Part shown: positions 34,096-37,135 of the stretch, in pieces
Numbering within the stretch: position 1 is the first letter of the stretch
How the letters are laid out: the number at the start of each line of letters is the position of its first letter
From: Clostridiales bacterium
GTDB lineage: Bacteria > Bacillota > Clostridia > Oscillospirales > Oscillospiraceae
Direction: 5' to 3'
NCBI GenBank assembly: GCA_021202515.1
Contig: JAJQCW010000018.1
Span: forward strand, 1 to 37,135
DNA: 37,135 nt
The notes under the pieces: model-generated
What the model was told of the DNA's origin: nothing
Databases searched by the model: none
Seen by the model: the letters and a program-made list of their open reading frames with translations, nothing else
Made by a program: the position numbers and the translations under genes

Positions 34096-35535
34096 ATGAA
34101 AAACAACTACGAAAGTCCCCTTTCCTCCCGCTACGCCAGCCGGGAGATGCAGTATATCTTTTCCCCCGACAAGAAGTTTTCCACCTGGCGCCGCCTGTGG
34201 GTGGCCCTGGCCCGGGCCGAGATGGAGCTGGGCCTGCCTGTGACCCAGGAGCAGGTGGACGAACTGGAGGCCCACGCCGGGCCGGAGTGCATCGACTACG
34301 AGGCCGCCGCCGCCTACGAGAAGCAGCTCCGCCACGACGTCATGGCCCACATCCACGCCTACGGCGACCAGTGCCCCAAGGCCATGCCCATCATCCACCT
34401 GGGCGCTACCTCCTGCTACGTGGGCGACAACACCGACATCATCCTGATGAAAGAGGCCCTGACCCTCATCCGGGACGAGCTGGTACGGGTCATCAACAAC
34501 CTGGCCAAGTTCGCGGACCAGTACAAGGACCTGCCCACCCTGGGCTACACCCACTTCCAGGCCGCCCAGTTGACCACTGTGGGCAAGCGGGCCACCCTCT
34601 GGCTCAACGAGTTTGCCATGGACCTCCACGAGGTGGAGTACCGCATCGCCGACCTGAAGCTGCTGGGCAGCAAGGGCACCACCGGCACCCAGGCGTCCTT
34701 CCTGGAGCTGTTTGAGGGCGACCACGAAAAGGTCAAGGCCGCAGAGGACAAAATCGCCAAGGAGATGGGCTTCGACGCCTGCGTCCCTGTCTCCGGCCAG
34801 ACCTACAGCCGCAAGACCGACACCTTTGTGGTCAACACCCTGGCGGGCATCGCCGCCTCTGCCAGCAAGTTCGCCACCGACCTGCGGCTGCTGGCCCACA
34901 TGAAGGAGATCGAGGAACCCTTCGAGAAGAACCAGATCGGCTCCTCCGCCATGCCCTACAAGCGCAACCCCATGCGCTGCGAGCGGGTCTGCGCCCTGGC
35001 CCGGTACATCATGTGCGACGTGATGAACCCCTCCATCACCTCCTCGACCCAGTGGTTCGAGCGGACGCTGGACGACTCCGCCAACAAGCGGCTCTCTGTG
35101 CCGGAGGCGTTTTTGGCCTGCGACGCCATTCTGCGCATCTGCCAGAACATCACCGACGGCCTGGTGGTGCATGAAAAGGTCATCGAGAAGCATATCCTGG
35201 AGGAGCTGCCCTTCATGGCCTCCGAGAACATCATGATGGACGCGGTGAAGCGGGGCGGCAACCGGCAGGAGCTGCACGAACGCATCCGGGTCCACTCCCT
35301 GGAGGCGGGTCACAACGTCAAGGACCTGGGCCTGGAAAACAACCTTATCGACCTCATCGCGGCGGACCCCCTGTTTGGCATGACCAAAGAGGAGCTGACC
35401 GCTCATCTGGAGCCCAGCCGCTACATTGGCCGCTGCCCGGAGCAGGTGACGGAGTACCTGGCCGGGGAGGTGGCCCCCATCCTGGAACAGTACGCCTCCG
35501 CCCTGGACGGCTCCACCGTGGAGCTGAGCGTCTGA
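34096..35535 (+). CDS. purB: Adenylosuccinate lyase
   Basis: Acts twice in purine synthesis: it splits SAICAR to AICAR and adenylosuccinate to AMP, releasing fumarate. The 479-residue protein contains HLGATSCYVGDN, the GYTHFQAAQ histidine segment, TQASFLELF, and the superfamily signature GSSAMPYKRNP. Length fits the longer eukaryote-like PurB type found in many Clostridia. AAAGGAT lies before the ATG. It is probably a single gene or cotranscribed with the AI-2E gene 64 bases downstream. Confidence 0.96.
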   Translation: MKNNYESPLSSRYASREMQYIFSPDKKFSTWRRLWVALARAEMELGLPVTQEQVDELEAHAGPECIDYEAAAAYEKQLRHDVMAHIHAYGDQCPKAMPIIHLGATSCYVGDNTDIILMKEALTLIRDELVRVINNLAKFADQYKDLPTLGYTHFQAAQLTTVGKRATLWLNEFAMDLHEVEYRIADLKLLGSKGTTGTQASFLELFEGDHEKVKAAEDKIAKEMGFDACVPVSGQTYSRKTDTFVVNTLAGIAASASKFATDLRLLAHMKEIEEPFEKNQIGSSAMPYKRNPMRCERVCALARYIMCDVMNPSITSSTQWFERTLDDSANKRLSVPEAFLACDAILRICQNITDGLVVHEKVIEKHILEELPFMASENIMMDAVKRGGNRQELHERIRVHSLEAGHNVKDLGLENNLIDLIAADPLFGMTKEELTAHLEPSRYIGRCPEQVTEYLAGEVAPILEQYASALDGSTVELSV

Positions 35536-35599
35536 CCTTTTCCTTCCCAACCGGTCAATGGAGAGCGAGCGTGTTCCCGCAGAAAGGCGGTAATCCTTC

Positions 35600-36895
35600 G
35601 TGAAAAACCATAAATACCGTGACTATTTCATCATTGCGGGAGTGGTTCTGCTGGTGGTGGGCATCAGTCTGCTGATGTTCTTCGCTATGTTCCACTTCTC
35701 CAAGGTTCGGGCGCTGGCAAATGAGTTGGTGGGCATCCTGATGCCTTTCATCATCGGCTTCGTCATCGCTTACCTGCTGGCCCCCCTCTACAATCTGCTG
35801 GTGCGAAATCTGGAGGATTGGCTTCGGCAGCGCAAGCTCCCGCCGGAGCGGGCCAGGAAGTACGCCACCATTTCGTCCATGCTGTTGTCCATCGTAGCGG
35901 CGCTGTGTCTGCTCAGCGGCCTGGTGGCGCTGGTGGTCCCCAGCTTCATCAACAGTTGCATAGGGATCGTCAACTCCATGCAGACCTATATCGACCAGAT
36001 CAGCCAGTGGCTGTCGGACTTTTTCGCTGACAACCCCGCTATGGCCGCAACGCTCCAGGGATATCTGGACACCGGCTCCGACCAGTTGGTAGACTGGCTG
36101 ACGGATACGCTGCTGCCCAGTCTGCAAACCGTCTCCAGCGGCGTGGGAAGCGGCGTGGGCAGTGTGTTCGGCGCGTTGCTCTCTGGTCTGGTGCTGATTT
36201 TCCGGGTGGCAAAAAACGCGATCCTGGGCTTTATCGTGGCTGCCTATCTGCTGATGGGCAAGGGCAGCATGATTGGCCACTGCAAACAGTTCGTCTACGG
36301 GCTTTTCCCCCTGAAAACCGCCAACTACATCGTCCACCAGTGCCGCTATATCCACCAGGTCTTTGGCGGATTCATCCGGGGCAAGCTGCTGGACTCCTTG
36401 GTCATCGGCATCATCTGTTTCATCGGCACCTCGCTGCTGAGTATCCCCTACGCCCTGCTCATCAGCGTCATCATCGGCGTGACCAACATCATCCCCTTCT
36501 TCGGGCCGTTCATCGGGGCCATCCCCTGCGGCTGCCTGGTGCTGCTGAACAGCCCCATCAAGTGCGTCACCTTTGTCATCTTCATCCTGGCCCTCCAGCA
36601 GTTCGACGGCAACATCCTCGGCCCCAAGATTTTGGGCGACACCACGGGCCTGTCCTCCTTCTGGGTGCTGTTCGCCATCCTGCTCTTTGGCGGGCTGTTC
36701 GGCTTCGTGGGCATGATTGTGGGCGTGCCCATCTTCGCGGTGATTTGCTCTCTGGCGGACTCCCTGCGGACAGGGCAGCTCAAGAAGCGCCACCTCTCCA
36801 CCGATGAGGAAGACTACCTGAACCTGAAACAGGTGGATGAGCAGTCCGACGGGTCAAGGGTGTATACCAAGATGAAGGACCCTACGAGGAAGTAA
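35600..36895 (+). CDS. AI-2E family (PerM-like) membrane transporter
   Basis: A 431-residue integral membrane protein with about eight hydrophobic segments. The conserved family region is TNIIPFFGPFIGAIPCG at about residues 295-311, followed by LGPKILGDTTGLSSFWVLFA. The C-terminal tail after residue 395 is charged and cytosolic. The start is GTG; AAAGGCGG lies upstream and the first helix begins about residue 10. Members export or exchange varied small solutes, and several act as cation/proton antiporters, so the name AI-2E does not prove a quorum-sensing role. No neighbour hints at a substrate. Confidence 0.88.
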   Translation: MKNHKYRDYFIIAGVVLLVVGISLLMFFAMFHFSKVRALANELVGILMPFIIGFVIAYLLAPLYNLLVRNLEDWLRQRKLPPERARKYATISSMLLSIVAALCLLSGLVALVVPSFINSCIGIVNSMQTYIDQISQWLSDFFADNPAMAATLQGYLDTGSDQLVDWLTDTLLPSLQTVSSGVGSGVGSVFGALLSGLVLIFRVAKNAILGFIVAAYLLMGKGSMIGHCKQFVYGLFPLKTANYIVHQCRYIHQVFGGFIRGKLLDSLVIGIICFIGTSLLSIPYALLISVIIGVTNIIPFFGPFIGAIPCGCLVLLNSPIKCVTFVIFILALQQFDGNILGPKILGDTTGLSSFWVLFAILLFGGLFGFVGMIVGVPIFAVICSLADSLRTGQLKKRHLSTDEEDYLNLKQVDEQSDGSRVYTKMKDPTRK

Positions 36896-36917
36896 CTTTT
36901 TTCTACAAAAAGCGCTG

Positions 36918-36959
36918 ACTGGAACTGTGAAACCGTCTAAATCAAATTTACACTATAAT
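36918..36959 (+). promoter_or_regulatory. Promoter of the right-end RNA with a pdxST-like box
   Basis: A perfect TATAAT (36954-36959) lacks a good -35 (AACCGT at 17 bases). ACTGGAACTGT (36918-36928), preceded by an AAAAAG tract, nearly copies the box before pdxS. The weak -35 plus a box suggests activation. Confidence 0.5.
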
Positions 36960-36962
36960 TCC

Positions 36963-37093
36963 GGTTACCTGAGGTGGTGGAGTTCGTAGAAACCACACGC
37001 CCAACGGGCCAAAAGGGATGCAGGAGAAGGCTACGCCTGCCAGGTAACCAACAAAGCACCCCCGGAGAATGTTTCCGAGGGTGCTTGCTTTTT
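36963..37093 (+). ncRNA. Unidentified structured RNA (closing stem plus three hairpins, then terminator)
   Basis: A 9-bp closing stem GGTTACCTG (36963-36971) / CAGGTAACC (37041-37049) encloses three hairpins: GTGGT...ACCAC with inner TTC/GAA and bulged GGAG (36974-36996); GCCC-AAC-GGGC (36999-37009); and GCA...TGC with inner GGC/GCC and bulged GGAGAA (37020-37040). A terminator follows at once. The closing stem starts about where transcription should begin, which suits a discrete small RNA; a riboswitch for a gene beyond the window is the alternative. It does not match SAM, TPP, T-box, c-di-GMP, 6S or SRP RNA patterns that I know. It has no convincing open frame. Confidence 0.6.
37054..37093 (+). 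terminator. Intrinsic terminator of the right-end RNA
   Basis: An 8-bp stem AAGCACCC / GGGTGCTT with an inner CGGA/TCCG extension (one mismatch between) and a 7-base loop, followed by GCTTTTT. Bases 37094-37135 show nothing further. Confidence 0.92.
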
Positions 37094-37135
37094 CAATAAT
37101 TCGCCTTTATCGTACAATCCCCCACCCGCCCCCAC

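Noticed and set aside
36963-37049. Hammerhead or other small ribozyme in the right-end RNA (CTGAGG...GAAAC recalls CTGATGA...GAAA)
   Set aside because: The core CTGATGA is not present and the stems do not fit.
36963-37050. tRNA-like reading of the right-end RNA (7-bp GGTTACC/GGTAACC acceptor-like stem)
   Set aside because: No T-arm GTTCNA loop, no 7-base anticodon loop, no CCA end, and the closing stem is 9 bp.

Overview
The window looks like a chromosomal segment of a GC-rich, anaerobic, low-branching Clostridia member, most likely of the Oscillospiraceae (Flavonifractor/Lawsonibacter/Oscillibacter-like). This is inferred from Firmicutes-type features in GC-rich DNA: a SAM-I riboswitch before metK, PdxST-type vitamin B6 synthesis, an ECF S component, a reverse rubrerythrin with rubredoxin, BMP-family nucleoside transport, and short GC-rich or heptameric intergenic repeats. 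No ribosomal RNA, tRNA, CRISPR array, prophage or transposase gene was found. About 31 protein genes are supported, nearly all housekeeping.

Layout. 1-3830 (minus): fatty-acid synthesis operon acpP-fabD-fabG-fabF-accB(partial) from a consensus sigma-70 promoter. 4009-5527 (plus): SAM-I riboswitch, terminator and metK. 5528-7824 (plus): pdxS-pdxT and an ECF transporter S component. 7892-9079 (minus): an isolated, AT-richer TIR-domain gene enclosed by terminators, the only clear accessory gene. 9226-17170 (minus): nucleoside uptake and salvage, in transcription order bmpA, nupO-nupP-nupQ, pdp, udk, deoC. 17246-23378 (minus): tdk, an FAD-dependent oxidoreductase, recQ, larB, a TetR regulator and a hotdog thioesterase. 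23415-30704 (plus): zapA, an RlhA-like U32 protein, dut, maf, mreC, mreD and the transpeptidase mrdA. 30705-31088: 384 bases without a gene, filled by two nested or adjacent repeat elements. 31089-36895 (plus): a GH13 glycosidase, reverse rubrerythrin plus rubredoxin, purB and an AI-2E-type transporter. 36918-37093 (plus): promoter, compact multi-hairpin RNA and terminator that match no family I can name.

How the genes work together. The nucleoside block imports nucleosides (BmpA/NupOPQ), cleaves or phosphorylates them (Pdp, Udk, Tdk) and sends deoxyribose-phosphate to glycolysis (DeoC); dut lies in a separate cluster. The zapA/maf/mreCD/mrdA stretch is a division and cell-shape cluster without mreB. 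The reverse rubrerythrin and rubredoxin form a peroxide-reduction pair.

Most worth a second look: (1) the orphan structured RNA at 36963-37093, whose promoter shares a box with the pdxST promoter; (2) the insulated TIR gene with an unrecognised C-terminal half; (3) two families of 7-base-periodic inverted repeats that abut or form gene ends (pdxT, thioesterase, mrdA); (4) a MITE-like element at 30813-31068 with inverted ends and 10-base flanking direct repeats.
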